A stretch of DNA of 64,000 bases from Niallia taxi (GCF_004005475.1 NZ_RZTZ01000015.1:1-64000); one strand, 5' to 3'; shown: positions 46,296 through 54,939, counted from the stretch's first letter. Numbers and translations are program-made. Notes: a model not told the origin generated them from the sequence alone.

Positions 46296-46961
46296 ATGGA
46301 AAGAAAACAGAAATTCCTAAAAAACAAATTTTTGCTTGCCTGCTTGTTGCTGCTAACATTGATGCTTGCAGCATGTGGTACAACCAATGAAGCGGAAGAT
46401 TCAAAAAGCTCTTCCACCAACTCGCCTACGATAGAAGTTAGTCCTGTTGTGACGATTACAATGGAGGACGATTCCAAGATCGAAATCGAGTTATATCCAA
46501 AAAAAGCGCCTAATACAGTTAACAACTTTGTCTCTCTTGTACAAAAGGGCTATTATGATGGTCTAACATTCCACAGGGTTATTCCAGATTTCATGATTCA
46601 AGGTGGAGATCCTGAGGGCAACGGTACAGGTGGACCTGGTTATGCAATTGAAGGTGAATTCTCTGAAAATGGATTTGACGACAATGATTTAAAGCATGAA
46701 AGAGGCGTCATCAGTATGGCAAGGTCAGGTGATCCTAATTCAGCAGGTTCTCAGTTTTTCATTATGACAAAAACGACTGCAAGTCTTGATGGTCAATATG
46801 CTGCTTTTGGTAAGGTTACAAGCGGAATGGATGTTGTGGACAAAATCGTTGCAGTTGACAGAGATGCTAATGACAAGCCGAAGCAAGATGTCATCATGAA
46901 AAAGGTGACTGTTGATACGAAGGGTGTCACTTTTCCACAGCCGCAAAAGGTAGACGATTGA
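46296..46961 (+). CDS. Cyclophilin-type peptidyl-prolyl isomerase, lipoprotein
   Basis: A 221-residue exported protein. A lipobox LAAC places the lipidated Cys at residue 27, so it is anchored outside the membrane. After a Ser/Glu/Asn linker comes a cyclophilin domain: FHRVIPDFMIQGGDP, GTGGPGY, RGVISMARSGDPNSAGSQFFIMT and DGQYAAFGKV. Arg of FHR and the QGG and FF residues of the active site are kept. It probably helps fold exported proteins. It lies 124 bases before the cytoplasmic homologue ppiB, which suggests duplication and re-targeting. Confidence 0.92.
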   Translation: MERKQKFLKNKFLLACLLLLTLMLAACGTTNEAEDSKSSSTNSPTIEVSPVVTITMEDDSKIEIELYPKKAPNTVNNFVSLVQKGYYDGLTFHRVIPDFMIQGGDPEGNGTGGPGYAIEGEFSENGFDDNDLKHERGVISMARSGDPNSAGSQFFIMTKTTASLDGQYAAFGKVTSGMDVVDKIVAVDRDANDKPKQDVIMKKVTVDTKGVTFPQPQKVDD

Positions 46962-47085
46962 TTGTTTGTTTTTTAGGACAAGCAATAACATTTTATTTCT
47001 AGTAGGGAATTATGGTATGATGAATTGAACATTGTCCTAAGCAAAACACAATACATATGGGACAAGATAAAAGGAGATGTTTATA

Positions 47086-47520
47086 ATGGCAGAAAAAGGA
47101 TACATATTGATGCAAAACGGAGAAAAGATCGAATTCGAACTTTATCCAAATGAAGCACCAGGAACAGTTGAAAACTTCACAAAGCTTGCTAAAGAAGGCT
47201 TTTACGATGGTTTGACTTTCCACCGCGTTATCCCAGGCTTCGTAAGCCAAGGTGGAGACCCAAATGGTAATGGTACAGGCGGTCCTGGTTACACAATCAA
47301 ATGTGAAACACAAGGAAACCCTCATACACACCAAGAAGGTTCATTATCAATGGCACATGCTGGTAAAGACACAGGCGGCAGCCAATTCTTTATCGTACAT
47401 GACCCACAACCACATTTAAACGGAGTACACACAGTATTCGGTAAAGTAACATCAGGAATCTCTGCTGTTAAAGCAATGAGAAACGGCGATGTTATGGATA
47501 AAGTAGTAATTGGCGAATAA
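47086..47520 (+). CDS. ppiB: Cytoplasmic cyclophilin peptidyl-prolyl isomerase
   Basis: I use ATG 47086 (AAAAGGAG 9 bases upstream), 144 residues. A single cyclophilin domain: [45 protein letters not shown], and [11 protein letters not shown]. Active-site residues are intact. It matches B. subtilis PpiB in length and wording. It lacks any export signal, unlike the lipoprotein homologue upstream. Confidence 0.94.
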   Translation: MAEKGYILMQNGEKIEFELYPNEAPGTVENFTKLAKEGFYDGLTFHRVIPGFVSQGGDPNGNGTGGPGYTIKCETQGNPHTHQEGSLSMAHAGKDTGGSQFFIVHDPQPHLNGVHTVFGKVTSGISAVKAMRNGDVMDKVVIGE

Positions 47521-47530
47521 TTACTGATTA

Positions 47531-47583
47531 ATAGAACAAGCCCCTATGGACGAAAGAATCCAGAGGGGGGTTGTTCTATTTTA
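47531..47583 (+). terminator. Terminator of ppiB
   Basis: ATAGAACAAGCCCCT (47531 onward) pairs, with small mismatches, with AGGGGGGTTGTTCTAT (ending 47579), then a T-run. Confidence 0.85.
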
Positions 47584-47627
47584 GCTAATCTTTAATATTT
47601 TACGCATCCATCATTTCCTATTGATGT

Positions 47628-48353
47628 TTAAAGAAGCAAGAAATGATCTACAATATACTGCACGATGAGCGGCCTATAAATCGCCTCAATACCTTGCATT
47701 TCGGCAAGCATCTGCTGCTGGTATTTATTTGTACCTGATTCAGAATGAGAGCGGAACTGTGTCAATGATTCATCCAAATAGACAATATGAACCCCTTTAG
47801 ACAATAAGCGAAACCACATTTCATAATCATGTGTATATACCATAGCAGGGTTAAAGTCACCAAATTCTTCAAAAATGCTTTTTTTGATTAATATTGTGCA
47901 TCCGTTTATTGGATTAGAGTATAAATAACCTTCATAAACTGCTTTCATGCTCGAATAATTAGCACCATTCGATGGGACTTGTACATTATTGTTACTGTCG
48001 ATAATATCATAATTTGTAAAGCTTGCGTCTATTCCTCGTTCTTGCATAAAGGCCATTTGCTTGCTAAGCTTTTCTGGTTTAAAAAGGTCGTCAGAGCTAA
48101 GCCAGGCTATATACTCACCAGTTGCTTCGGCAATCCCTCTATTTAAAGCAGTTGCAGTACCACCATTTTCTTTGCGGATATACTTTATTCGTGACCTGTA
48201 CGGCATAATTTTTTCTCTGTATTTAACAGAGCCATCATCAACTAAAATCACTTCTACATTCGGATAGGTTTGATTTAAGGCACTCCTAATGGATTGGTCT
48301 ACATAAGCGCAATTATAAAAAGGGATGATGATTGATATTTTCGGATACAACAT
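47628..48353 (-). CDS. Family 2 glycosyltransferase
   Basis: A 241-residue GT-A fold transferase. ISIIIPFYNCAYVDQSI is the nucleotide-binding start, VILVDDGS the first acidic loop, and AWLSSDD the metal-binding DxD-like site; MVYTHDYEMWFRLL is the acceptor-side segment with the likely catalytic Asp. No membrane helix, so it acts at the cytoplasmic face on a soluble or lipid-linked acceptor. AGGAGG precedes its ATG. It is divergent from the next glycosyltransferase gene and has a sporulation-type promoter (48401-48428). Confidence 0.9.
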   Translation of the reverse strand: MLYPKISIIIPFYNCAYVDQSIRSALNQTYPNVEVILVDDGSVKYREKIMPYRSRIKYIRKENGGTATALNRGIAEATGEYIAWLSSDDLFKPEKLSKQMAFMQERGIDASFTNYDIIDSNNNVQVPSNGANYSSMKAVYEGYLYSNPINGCTILIKKSIFEEFGDFNPAMVYTHDYEMWFRLLSKGVHIVYLDESLTQFRSHSESGTNKYQQQMLAEMQGIEAIYRPLIVQYIVDHFLLL

Positions 48354-48400
48354 GCTTCCTCCTTCTGTTTATTCCTCTGCTTTTTTCTTTTCATTAATAG

Positions 48401-48428
48401 TAATATATGAATATTCCTTCCTTGCTGT
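48401..48428 (-). promoter_or_regulatory. SigK/SigE-type promoter for the GT2 gene
   Basis: On the minus strand: AC-N17-CATATATTA, an exact match to the SigK pattern AC-N16/17-CATANNNTA. The start codon is about 40 bases past the predicted transcription start. Confidence 0.6.
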
Positions 48429-48516
48429 ATAGGTAAGTGTTTAGCCAAAAATAATCATTGAGCCAGGTTTTTTCTACCTAATATGACAAAAAAGAGGTCA
48501 ATTTGGAGCGCTTTTC

Positions 48517-48525
48517 CATATCTTA
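48517..48525 (+). promoter_or_regulatory. SigK/SigE-type -10 for the GT4 gene
   Basis: CATATCTTA matches CATANNNTA. The -35 position reads TC in place of AC at 17 bases. Transcription from here would begin near 48532, after which the ATG at 48578 is the first well-placed start. Confidence 0.4.
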
Positions 48526-48577
48526 TTAGAAGCATGTGGAAAAAATTAAAGATACGAAGGGATGCGGGAAAACAACA

Positions 48578-49660
48578 ATGAATATTCTTTTTGTCTATTA
48601 TGTGCCTAGCGGCGGAGTGGAAACTTTAAATCGTCAGCGTTCTGCTGCGCTAAAACAGGCGGGGATACACAGCCATTTCCTTTATTTCCGCAAAGCAAGG
48701 GACTTGGTTAATGACCATGAGGGACCTACATTTATCACAGATGATGATACAGAAATAAAAGCAATATTAGAAAAAGGCAACTACGACTTGATGGTAATCA
48801 TCTCAGACTATAAATCGATTCCTCGCTTTCGGAATTTCGGATACACTGGACCTATTATTCTAGAGATACAAGGGTATGGCCCAAAGCATGTGGCTAGAAC
48901 GGAAATGACAAACGCAGTTCCATATGTGACAACACCAGGAATTGGGCTGCTTAATCCTAAAACACCTCATATTTCTCAAATTTTCAGTGAGTTATTTCCA
49001 GCTATACCAACCTTCCAATTTAATAATTGTTTCGACAGTAATAAATTCACATATAAGCGCCTGCCAAAAGCGGATAAACCTATTGTTGCCTGGATTGGTC
49101 GGCTGGAGGACAATAAAAACTGGAGAGAGTTTCTGCAGATAGGTAAAAGACTCTTGAACGATGTGAATAAAGGTATTCAGCTTTATATGTTTGAAGATCC
49201 TACATTATCTACACAAGAGGAGAGGGCAGCCTTTCAGCTTTTAGTGGATCAGCTCCAGCTTGCTGAGCATTTGACTATATTGCCGAATATCCCAAATGAA
49301 AAAATGGCAGATTATTATTCGATAATTGGCGATTCAGGCGGTTTTCTATGCTCTACATCCAAGGTGGAAGGTGCACCTTATTCTGTGCTCGAAGCATTCA
49401 GTTGTAGATGTCCAGTACTTACAACAGACTCAGATGGAGTGAGAAGTTCGATCATTCATAATGTGACTGGAAAATATTATCCCCTTGGAAATATTGATGC
49501 GGCATGTAAGCAAGCAAAGGAGCTGATGTACTACACAACCGTGAGGGAGCGTATCCGTACAACTGCTTATCTGCATTTAACACGCGAATTCAGTCCAGAA
49601 CAGTACTGCCGGAATTTTGTTTCTATGATGAGTCATTTTGGTGTTAAAACACAGAATTAG
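48578..49660 (+). CDS. Family 4 glycosyltransferase
   Basis: I use ATG 48578 (MNILFVYYVPSGGVETLNRQR), 360 residues; the upstream extension starts with GTG and would lie almost at the predicted transcription start. It is a GT-B fold transferase: an N-terminal Gly-rich acceptor loop (PSGGVETLN), then the retaining GT4 donor domain with AWIGRLEDNKNWREF, and the EX7E-like segment KVEGAPYSVLEAFSCRCPVL. It transfers a sugar from a nucleotide donor. It is the only plus-strand gene in this stretch and is followed by a hairpin. Confidence 0.82.
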   Translation: MNILFVYYVPSGGVETLNRQRSAALKQAGIHSHFLYFRKARDLVNDHEGPTFITDDDTEIKAILEKGNYDLMVIISDYKSIPRFRNFGYTGPIILEIQGYGPKHVARTEMTNAVPYVTTPGIGLLNPKTPHISQIFSELFPAIPTFQFNNCFDSNKFTYKRLPKADKPIVAWIGRLEDNKNWREFLQIGKRLLNDVNKGIQLYMFEDPTLSTQEERAAFQLLVDQLQLAEHLTILPNIPNEKMADYYSIIGDSGGFLCSTSKVEGAPYSVLEAFSCRCPVLTTDSDGVRSSIIHNVTGKYYPLGNIDAACKQAKELMYYTTVRERIRTTAYLHLTREFSPEQYCRNFVSMMSHFGVKTQN

Positions 49661-49682
49661 AAAAATAATAAGTAACTCCTAA

Positions 49683-49714
49683 AGAAAGTCGTGCATTTTC
49701 ATGCACGACTTATT
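49683..49714. terminator. Convergent terminator
   Basis: AAGTCGTGCA (49686-49695) pairs with TGCACGACTT (49702-49711) around TTTTCA, with A/T-rich flanks, between convergent genes. Confidence 0.8.
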
Positions 49715-50602
49715 TTATCCTTGGAAATAATTGAGCATATCAGCTAACGAAAGTGTTAGTGACCTTTCCTGCTGCCAGCCTAATTCCTTTAGCTTAACAG
49801 GGTCTATCAGAGGAGTAGTATCGGAAACATCAGATTTAACTGATTTTATTTCAATGGTCCTTCCTGTTAATTGTTCCAGATGTTCCAAAACCTTTCCTAA
49901 CGAATGGTTAACTCCTGTTGTTATATCATACACTTCTCTACTTTTTCCTTTAAGCAAAATATATTCATATGCAGACACTGCATCGCGAACATCGATAAAA
50001 TCCCTTGTTGCATTACTATTTTGTACAGTAATAAATGGTTTTCTCTCATCTTTGACAGATTCGAGAATCTGTTTAACAAAAATAGCACAAACACCGTTTG
50101 AATTACCAGGACCAATCAAGTTTGTTGGTTTTGCGACCATAATGTCCAGATTATACAGATGAGCCCAAGATAGTGCAATCGTTGTTTGGATTGTTTTGCT
50201 TAAACTGTAAGGGTGCGGGATAGCGGAAATATCCTGAGGATTGGTCTGCAGGGCTGAACCAACAATCAGCATTTTACAGTCTGGCTTGTGCTTTGCTGCT
50301 GCTTGAAGCAAATAGGCTGTAGACATCGCGTTAATTTCCAGTGTTTTAATAGGATTATCCCACGAATCACCGACATGGTTTTGTCCTGCTAAATGCAGCA
50401 AGTAGTCTGGCTTGCACGTTTTCATTAATTTTTCTGCATCCTGTTCGTTAGCTAAATCACATAGCAGGAGCTGGTTGATGCCAGGAATGAGGGTATTTTT
50501 TTTTGCTGCTCCATAGACATAATAGCCTTTTTCCGCAAAAAATCTGCAAGCGTGGATTCCTGTAAACCCGCTCGCACCGGTAATCAAAATTGTTTTATTC
50601 AT
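49715..50602 (-). CDS. NAD(P)-dependent sugar-nucleotide epimerase/reductase (RMD/GMD-like SDR)
   Basis: A 295-residue extended short-chain dehydrogenase. The cofactor loop is TGASGFTGIHACRFF and the catalytic pair is YSLSKT. The closest wording I recall is GDP-4-keto-6-deoxymannose reductase and related NDP-sugar reductases. It is the last gene of the minus-strand operon and overlaps the previous one by 8 bases. It may add a second step, or make a second sugar, for the same glycan. The exact substrate is not readable. Confidence 0.8.
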   Translation of the reverse strand: MNKTILITGASGFTGIHACRFFAEKGYYVYGAAKKNTLIPGINQLLLCDLANEQDAEKLMKTCKPDYLLHLAGQNHVGDSWDNPIKTLEINAMSTAYLLQAAAKHKPDCKMLIVGSALQTNPQDISAIPHPYSLSKTIQTTIALSWAHLYNLDIMVAKPTNLIGPGNSNGVCAIFVKQILESVKDERKPFITVQNSNATRDFIDVRDAVSAYEYILLKGKSREVYDITTGVNHSLGKVLEHLEQLTGRTIEIKSVKSDVSDTTPLIDPVKLKELGWQQERSLTLSLADMLNYFQG

Positions 50603-51425
50603 TTTCTATCATCCACGTTTTCATTTCCTGTAGCATATCCAAGTAAGAAGGGGGATCATAAATATAATCAGTTCTAGTATTTACAATTGTTCTGTCTAGT
50701 TTGTTCTTCTTGTCAGGAAGGATTTTCACATCATCTTTGTCAAATACGGTTTGAAACAGCTTTAACAATTCAAACTTTGAAATTTTTTCTTTTACACATA
50801 AATGATAAAGACCTGTTACCTTATTCTCAATCATCTTTTCCGTTGCTTTTGCCAGCTCTATTGTTGTTACTCCATTCCAATATACGTGTTCATATCCTTT
50901 TATTTCACCAGTTTGCTTCATGAACCATAAGAAGAGACCAATTCCATTATCTTTTTGTTCAGGACCAATTATCGAAGTTCGGATAGTCAGGTTTTCATCA
51001 TCTTTAATTTCACCGTATTGCTTTGTTTTGGAATATTGTGTAGTCCCATCTGGAATACAGTCCTCTGTATAATCTCCTTCATCACCGGAAAACACGCAAT
51101 CTGTGCTGATATGAATTAGCTTTCCGCCGTTTCTTTTCGCAAGTTTGACGAGCTGATGCGGCAAAAAGCTGTTCACTTGCATGGCAATAAAAGGATTTTT
51201 CTCGGCATCTTCGTTCAAGATGCCGATACAGTTAATGATGATATCTGGTTTTATAGAGTCAATAATTTTCTCTAATGTAATCAGATCTGTCACTTCAAGA
51301 TAAATACAATCTTTATCTTGCTTATCCCTTGATGTGTAATAGACTTTATATTTCGGATTTTTTTTGAAATATTCCACCATTACATGTCCTGCCATCCCTT
51401 TGCCACCAAGGACTAAGAGCTTCAT
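50595..51425 (-). CDS. RmlD-like NDP-4-keto-sugar reductase
   Basis: A 276-residue SDR of the dTDP-4-dehydrorhamnose reductase type: LVLGGKGMAGHVMVEYF as cofactor loop, INCIGILNEDAEKNP, HISTDCVFSG, and the catalytic YSKTK. It lacks the C-terminal cupin domain of CapF/FnlB-type reductases. Placed between a FnlA-like dehydratase and a FnlC-like 2-epimerase, it fits the WbvR-type reductase step of UDP-N-acetyl-L-quinovosamine synthesis. Its start (51425) directly abuts the stop of the previous gene. Confidence 0.82.
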   Translation of the reverse strand: MKLLVLGGKGMAGHVMVEYFKKNPKYKVYYTSRDKQDKDCIYLEVTDLITLEKIIDSIKPDIIINCIGILNEDAEKNPFIAMQVNSFLPHQLVKLAKRNGGKLIHISTDCVFSGDEGDYTEDCIPDGTTQYSKTKQYGEIKDDENLTIRTSIIGPEQKDNGIGLFLWFMKQTGEIKGYEHVYWNGVTTIELAKATEKMIENKVTGLYHLCVKEKISKFELLKLFQTVFDKDDVKILPDKKNKLDRTIVNTRTDYIYDPPSYLDMLQEMKTWMIENE

Positions 51426-52412
51426 TTAGATAAGACCGCCTTTCGATAGCATATCCTTGATTTCCTCTTTGCTGATTAAGCCGATGCTGGAATTATATTC
51501 ATCCAGGTCAACAGGAGAGCAATCTGCATAATGCTCTTTTAACCCATCAATATGAATGGATGGCAAGATAACATAATATTCCTCATCATAAATGCATGTT
51601 GTAGTGCACTCATATTTGGAAAGCAACAGCTCGTGAATTTTCTCCCCTGGGCGGATTCCGAGTATTTCTGTCTTAACATTTTCTACTTGTGAAAGCTCAA
51701 CAATTACATCTGCTAAGTCGATAATTCGGCATGCAGGCATTTTCATGACAAAGATTTCGCCGCCATAGCTTTCAAAGGTAGCTTTAAATACCAACTTGAT
51801 TGCTTCTTGTACTGTCAAAAAGAATCTTGTCATTTTAAGATCTGTGATGCCGACCGTCTGTTTATCCCGAATTTGCTTTTTGAAGACATGTATAACACTT
51901 CCATTTGTTCCGAGCACATTACCGCCACGAATGCAGACAAATTTCGTATCTGTATTAAGTGTGTTCGCATGAATGATTAGTTTTTCTCCCATCGCTTTTG
52001 ATAAGCCGTAGAAATTAGAAGGGTCAGAAGCTTTGTCTGTTGAAATATAGACGACTTTGTGGACATTTTGTGCAATCGCGGCATCTATGACATTCTGTGT
52101 ACCGATGACATTTGTTTTCAATGCTTCGAGGGGCTGGTGTTCACAGATTGGCACATGCTTTAATGCTGCTAAATGGAATAAGTAATCGACATTTTGGCAT
52201 GCATCCATTAACGTTTCTTTTTCTTTAATGTCACCAATAATAAAATGAAGCTTAGGATGATTGTCAAACTCTTGTTTCATCATGAATTGTACCGATTCAT
52301 TCCTAGAAAAAATGCGGATTTCCTCTGGATTCTCACACAGCAGCTGCTTCACCAGCTCATGTCCCCATGAACCTGTTCCACCTGTAATTAAAATCTTTTT
52401 ATTTTCAAACAA
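51426..52412 (-). CDS. UDP-GlcNAc 4,6-dehydratase/epimerase (CapE/FnlA/WbjB type)
   Basis: A 328-residue SDR of the polysaccharide biosynthesis protein CapD/CapE group. The cofactor loop is ITGGTGSWGHELVKQLL, followed by LFHLAALKHVPICE and the catalytic YGLSKAMGEK. In WbjB/FnlA-type pathways this enzyme removes water from UDP-GlcNAc and inverts C5 and C3, giving a 4-keto-6-deoxy-L-sugar. The start codon is TTG 52412, overlapping the end of the 2-epimerase gene by 8 bases, with GGGAGG upstream. Confidence 0.88.
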   Translation of the reverse strand: MFENKKILITGGTGSWGHELVKQLLCENPEEIRIFSRNESVQFMMKQEFDNHPKLHFIIGDIKEKETLMDACQNVDYLFHLAALKHVPICEHQPLEALKTNVIGTQNVIDAAIAQNVHKVVYISTDKASDPSNFYGLSKAMGEKLIIHANTLNTDTKFVCIRGGNVLGTNGSVIHVFKKQIRDKQTVGITDLKMTRFFLTVQEAIKLVFKATFESYGGEIFVMKMPACRIIDLADVIVELSQVENVKTEILGIRPGEKIHELLLSKYECTTTCIYDEEYYVILPSIHIDGLKEHYADCSPVDLDEYNSSIGLISKEEIKDMLSKGGLI

Positions 52413-53496
52413 CTTCCATTCCTCCCAATACGATTTTTACTATTTTATCTGAAACATTCACATGGTCATAACCATCAGGGAAAGACCATTTTCTTGATTG
52501 ATTAACCATTGACTTTACACAGCTTATAATCTGTTCACCATTCAGGCCAGAAAGGATATTACTTCCACATTCAATTGTTTCCATCCGCTCTGTAGTTTTG
52601 CGAATTGTTACAGTCGGAACATGGAACAAGCAGCATTCCTCCTGAACAGTTCCACTGTCAGTAAGCACACAAAGAGCGTTTTTTTCCAACTTCACAAAAT
52701 CAAAAAATCCAAATGGCTCATAAAATTCAATTAAAGGATCAATTTTAAGCTCTTTGTTTTGTTCTATACGAGCTCTTGTGCGAGGATGTATGCTGCATAT
52801 TATCCTTTTTTTATACAATTTAGCTATTGAATTGATGCCAGTAATAATTTCCTTTAACCGATCTTTATTATCGACATTTTCTGCTCTATGTGTTGTTACA
52901 AGGAAATAGTCTTGCTCTTTAAGAGATAGTTTATCTAAAATGCCGCTGGAATCGATTCGTTCGCCGTAATGAAGCAATACCTCATAAATGGGATTTCCAG
53001 TCACAAGAATTCTGTTTGATGGAAATCCTTCCTGCAGAAGATTCTGCTTGCTTTGTGGCGTGTAAGGTAAATTAAAGCTAGAGACACTATCAATTAGTTT
53101 CCTGTTTTTTTCTTCTGGCACATCCAGATCAAAGCATCTGTTCCCAGCTTCCATATGATAGACAGGAATGCCCATTCTTTCGGATAAGATAGAACTTAAA
53201 CCACTGTTTGTATCGCCGAGTACCAACACTTTATCCGGCTTCTCTTTGTTCAATATCAGTTCTAATTCTTTGAAAATGACGGCAAGCTGTTCTCCCAACG
53301 ACTGATGCTTTTCACTTAGCACATAATCTGGCTTTCTAATTCCCATTTCGAGAAAAAATATTTCACTTAAAGACGAAGTGAAGTTTTGTCCTGTATGCAC
53401 AAGGATATGTTCATCTGCCAATTGATCGAGTTTGCCGATTATTAAACTAAGACGGATGATCTCTGGCCTTGTCCCCAATATAGTCAATACTTTCAT
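52405..53496 (-). CDS. UDP-N-acetylglucosamine 2-epimerase family enzyme (WecB/FnlC type)
   Basis: A 363-residue non-hydrolysing 2-epimerase with GT-B fold: LGTRPEIIRLSLIIGKL, HTGQNF, VLGDTNSGLSS, HMEAGNRCFD, PEEKNRKLID, VTTHRAENV, and DSGTVQEEC. It is the first gene of the four-gene operon. In FnlA-B-C (WbjBCD) pathways this enzyme acts last, epimerising C2 of the UDP-deoxy-L-sugar. Its promoter is an exact SigK-type match 40 bases upstream, and AGAGGTGAG precedes the ATG. Confidence 0.9.
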   Translation of the reverse strand: MKVLTILGTRPEIIRLSLIIGKLDQLADEHILVHTGQNFTSSLSEIFFLEMGIRKPDYVLSEKHQSLGEQLAVIFKELELILNKEKPDKVLVLGDTNSGLSSILSERMGIPVYHMEAGNRCFDLDVPEEKNRKLIDSVSSFNLPYTPQSKQNLLQEGFPSNRILVTGNPIYEVLLHYGERIDSSGILDKLSLKEQDYFLVTTHRAENVDNKDRLKEIITGINSIAKLYKKRIICSIHPRTRARIEQNKELKIDPLIEFYEPFGFFDFVKLEKNALCVLTDSGTVQEECCLFHVPTVTIRKTTERMETIECGSNILSGLNGEQIISCVKSMVNQSRKWSFPDGYDHVNVSDKIVKIVLGGMEVV

Positions 53497-53534
53497 TTCT
53501 CACCTCTCGTAAAGCCTGTAATGAAGAATCTCTA

Positions 53535-53561
53535 TAACATATGCATGTCCGTCCTGCATGT
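53535..53561 (-). promoter_or_regulatory. SigK/SigE-type promoter of the nucleotide-sugar operon
   Basis: On the minus strand: AC-N16-CATATGTTA, an exact match to AC-N16/17-CATANNNTA. The start codon lies about 32 bases beyond the predicted start point. Confidence 0.6.
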
Positions 53562-53621
53562 TCTAGGCAACCATCCTTTTTAATAGAAAAAATATGAGAA
53601 TGAATCTTATATTTTTACTAA

Positions 53622-53649
53622 TAAAAAGCTCCCCACTAATGGGGAGCTT
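53622..53649 (-). terminator. Terminator of the 172-residue protein pair
   Basis: AAGCTCCCC (53626-53634) pairs perfectly with GGGGAGCTT (53641-53649). Reading on the minus strand it runs into TTTTTATT. Confidence 0.92.
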
Positions 53650-53663
53650 AAACCGAGAATCTA

Positions 53664-54182
53664 CTAAATTGCGATTACTTCGTTAACCGTAACTTGTCCT
53701 AAATAATTTCCAGTGCCTGCTGCGCCTGATGTTACTGTTGAAGTAATAGTCAGAACTGCGTTAGTGCCAAGAAGCTGCAATGCAAGCAGGGCATCGCCGG
53801 AGGCAATTTCTACACTTAAAGGACCACCTGCATTCACAACGTTTGTAAACACAGGTATTGTTGCAATAACAATGCCTAATAGGTTAACGACCTCTAAGAC
53901 TCCGCTAACGATGACTGTTTCCGTTCCAGAAAAAGCATAGTTAACGCTGACTGGTAAAGCGACATTTAAAAGCCCCAATGGAAAAGTAAATCTGCTTACG
54001 AAGGTTACTGTTTGGTTCGCTGCACTATTTGGTGCCCAAATATAAGCATTGCTTCCGTCAATGAATGGGGCAGTAGCAGATGGTGTTACCACAACTGGTG
54101 TTTGTGGGAATGTTCCGCCAGCAGTATTTGCGACAATCGTAGTATTGGCTGGAGTTGTAAAACTTTGTAAAACGATTGGCAT
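53664..54182 (-). CDS. Putative spore-surface structural protein, paralogue A (172 aa)
   Basis: A 172-residue protein with extreme composition: no Lys, His or Cys, a single Arg, very rich in Val, Thr, Ala, Gly and Asn. It has regular alternation of hydrophobic and Thr/Ser residues (VTFVSRFTFPLG, VIVSGVLEVVNLLG), which suggests a beta-sandwich. There is no signal peptide. It is a clear paralogue of the upstream gene, also 172 aa (both start MPI-LQ-FT--ANT and share YIW-P, QTVTF, YLG-TV). AGGAGG lies upstream. I do not recognise the family; a surface-exposed, perhaps glycosylated spore protein is inferred from composition, promoter and neighbours. Confidence 0.7.
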   Translation of the reverse strand: MPIVLQSFTTPANTTIVANTAGGTFPQTPVVVTPSATAPFIDGSNAYIWAPNSAANQTVTFVSRFTFPLGLLNVALPVSVNYAFSGTETVIVSGVLEVVNLLGIVIATIPVFTNVVNAGGPLSVEIASGDALLALQLLGTNAVLTITSTVTSGAAGTGNYLGQVTVNEVIAI

Positions 54183-54227
54183 TTCTTCACCTCCTATTTT
54201 TTAATCTATCCTTTAGTTATTTAAGCT

Positions 54228-54746
54228 TTAGACAATTGTTTGAACGGTGATTTCACCTAAATAACGCCCTGTGTTAACAGGCTCGTAAGGAGTCGTGATA
54301 GGTGCTGTCACAACAGCATCAATTGTAATGTTTATTGTTCCGCCAAGAATACTTGCTGCAAGTAGAGTATCAGCTGCAATTGTGCTTACATTTAAAGGGT
54401 TTCCTAAGTTTGTATCACCTGAAAATAAAGGAATTGTAAGGACAATCACTCCTAATACATCGAGCACTTGCAATGTTCCCGTAACTGATACAGTTTCGTT
54501 TCCAGCATACGCATAAAATACTGTTAATGGCAAAGCTATACCCAACAGCGGAGCACCTAATGAAAAGACACTGCGGAATGTCACAGTTTGTCCCGATACA
54601 CTGACAGGAGACCAAATGTAGGAGCTGTTTCCATCAACTAACGGAATTTGAGGCCCTACAGTTACTACAGGTCCAGGAGCTGTAGCGGAATCTGCAATTC
54701 GGACAGTGTTAGCTGTGTTTGTAAAGGCTTGTAATGCAATAGGCAT
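54228..54746 (-). CDS. Putative spore-surface structural protein, paralogue B (172 aa)
   Basis: First gene of the pair, 45 bases upstream of paralogue A. Again 172 residues with no Lys, His or Cys and only three Arg, rich in Thr, Val, Leu, Ile, Ala and Gly. Shared blocks with A: MPIALQAFTNTANT, IPLVDGNSSYIWSP, QTVTFRS, ETVSVTGTLQVLDVLG, YLGEITVQ. Beta-strand patterning throughout; no export signal, as for coat and exosporium proteins that assemble from the mother cell. The promoter 40 bases upstream is an exact SigK-type match. Thr-rich strands next to glycosyltransferase genes make it a candidate acceptor for O-glycans (inference). Confidence 0.7.
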   Translation of the reverse strand: MPIALQAFTNTANTVRIADSATAPGPVVTVGPQIPLVDGNSSYIWSPVSVSGQTVTFRSVFSLGAPLLGIALPLTVFYAYAGNETVSVTGTLQVLDVLGVIVLTIPLFSGDTNLGNPLNVSTIAADTLLAASILGGTINITIDAVVTAPITTPYEPVNTGRYLGEITVQTIV

Positions 54747-54785
54747 TTATTTCACCTCCTTTCAAATATCTCGGAAGTTACAAAA

Positions 54786-54812
54786 TAGCATATGTGCAAA
54801 ATACAAAGAAGT
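54786..54812 (-). promoter_or_regulatory. SigK/SigE-type promoter of the 172-residue protein pair
   Basis: On the minus strand: AC-N16-CATATGCTA, an exact match to AC-N16/17-CATANNNTA, about 33 bases before the start codon allowing for the transcription start. Confidence 0.65.
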
Positions 54813-54939
54813 TTGGACAAATATTATGGGTAAAATATGGATTTTTTTGAAAAGTACCGCGATTTTACAGGTAACAGCCTATACTTGTTTTATTTCTTGA
54901 AATATGAATAAAGAGACAAAGAGGAAAGGGGTTGTATAT

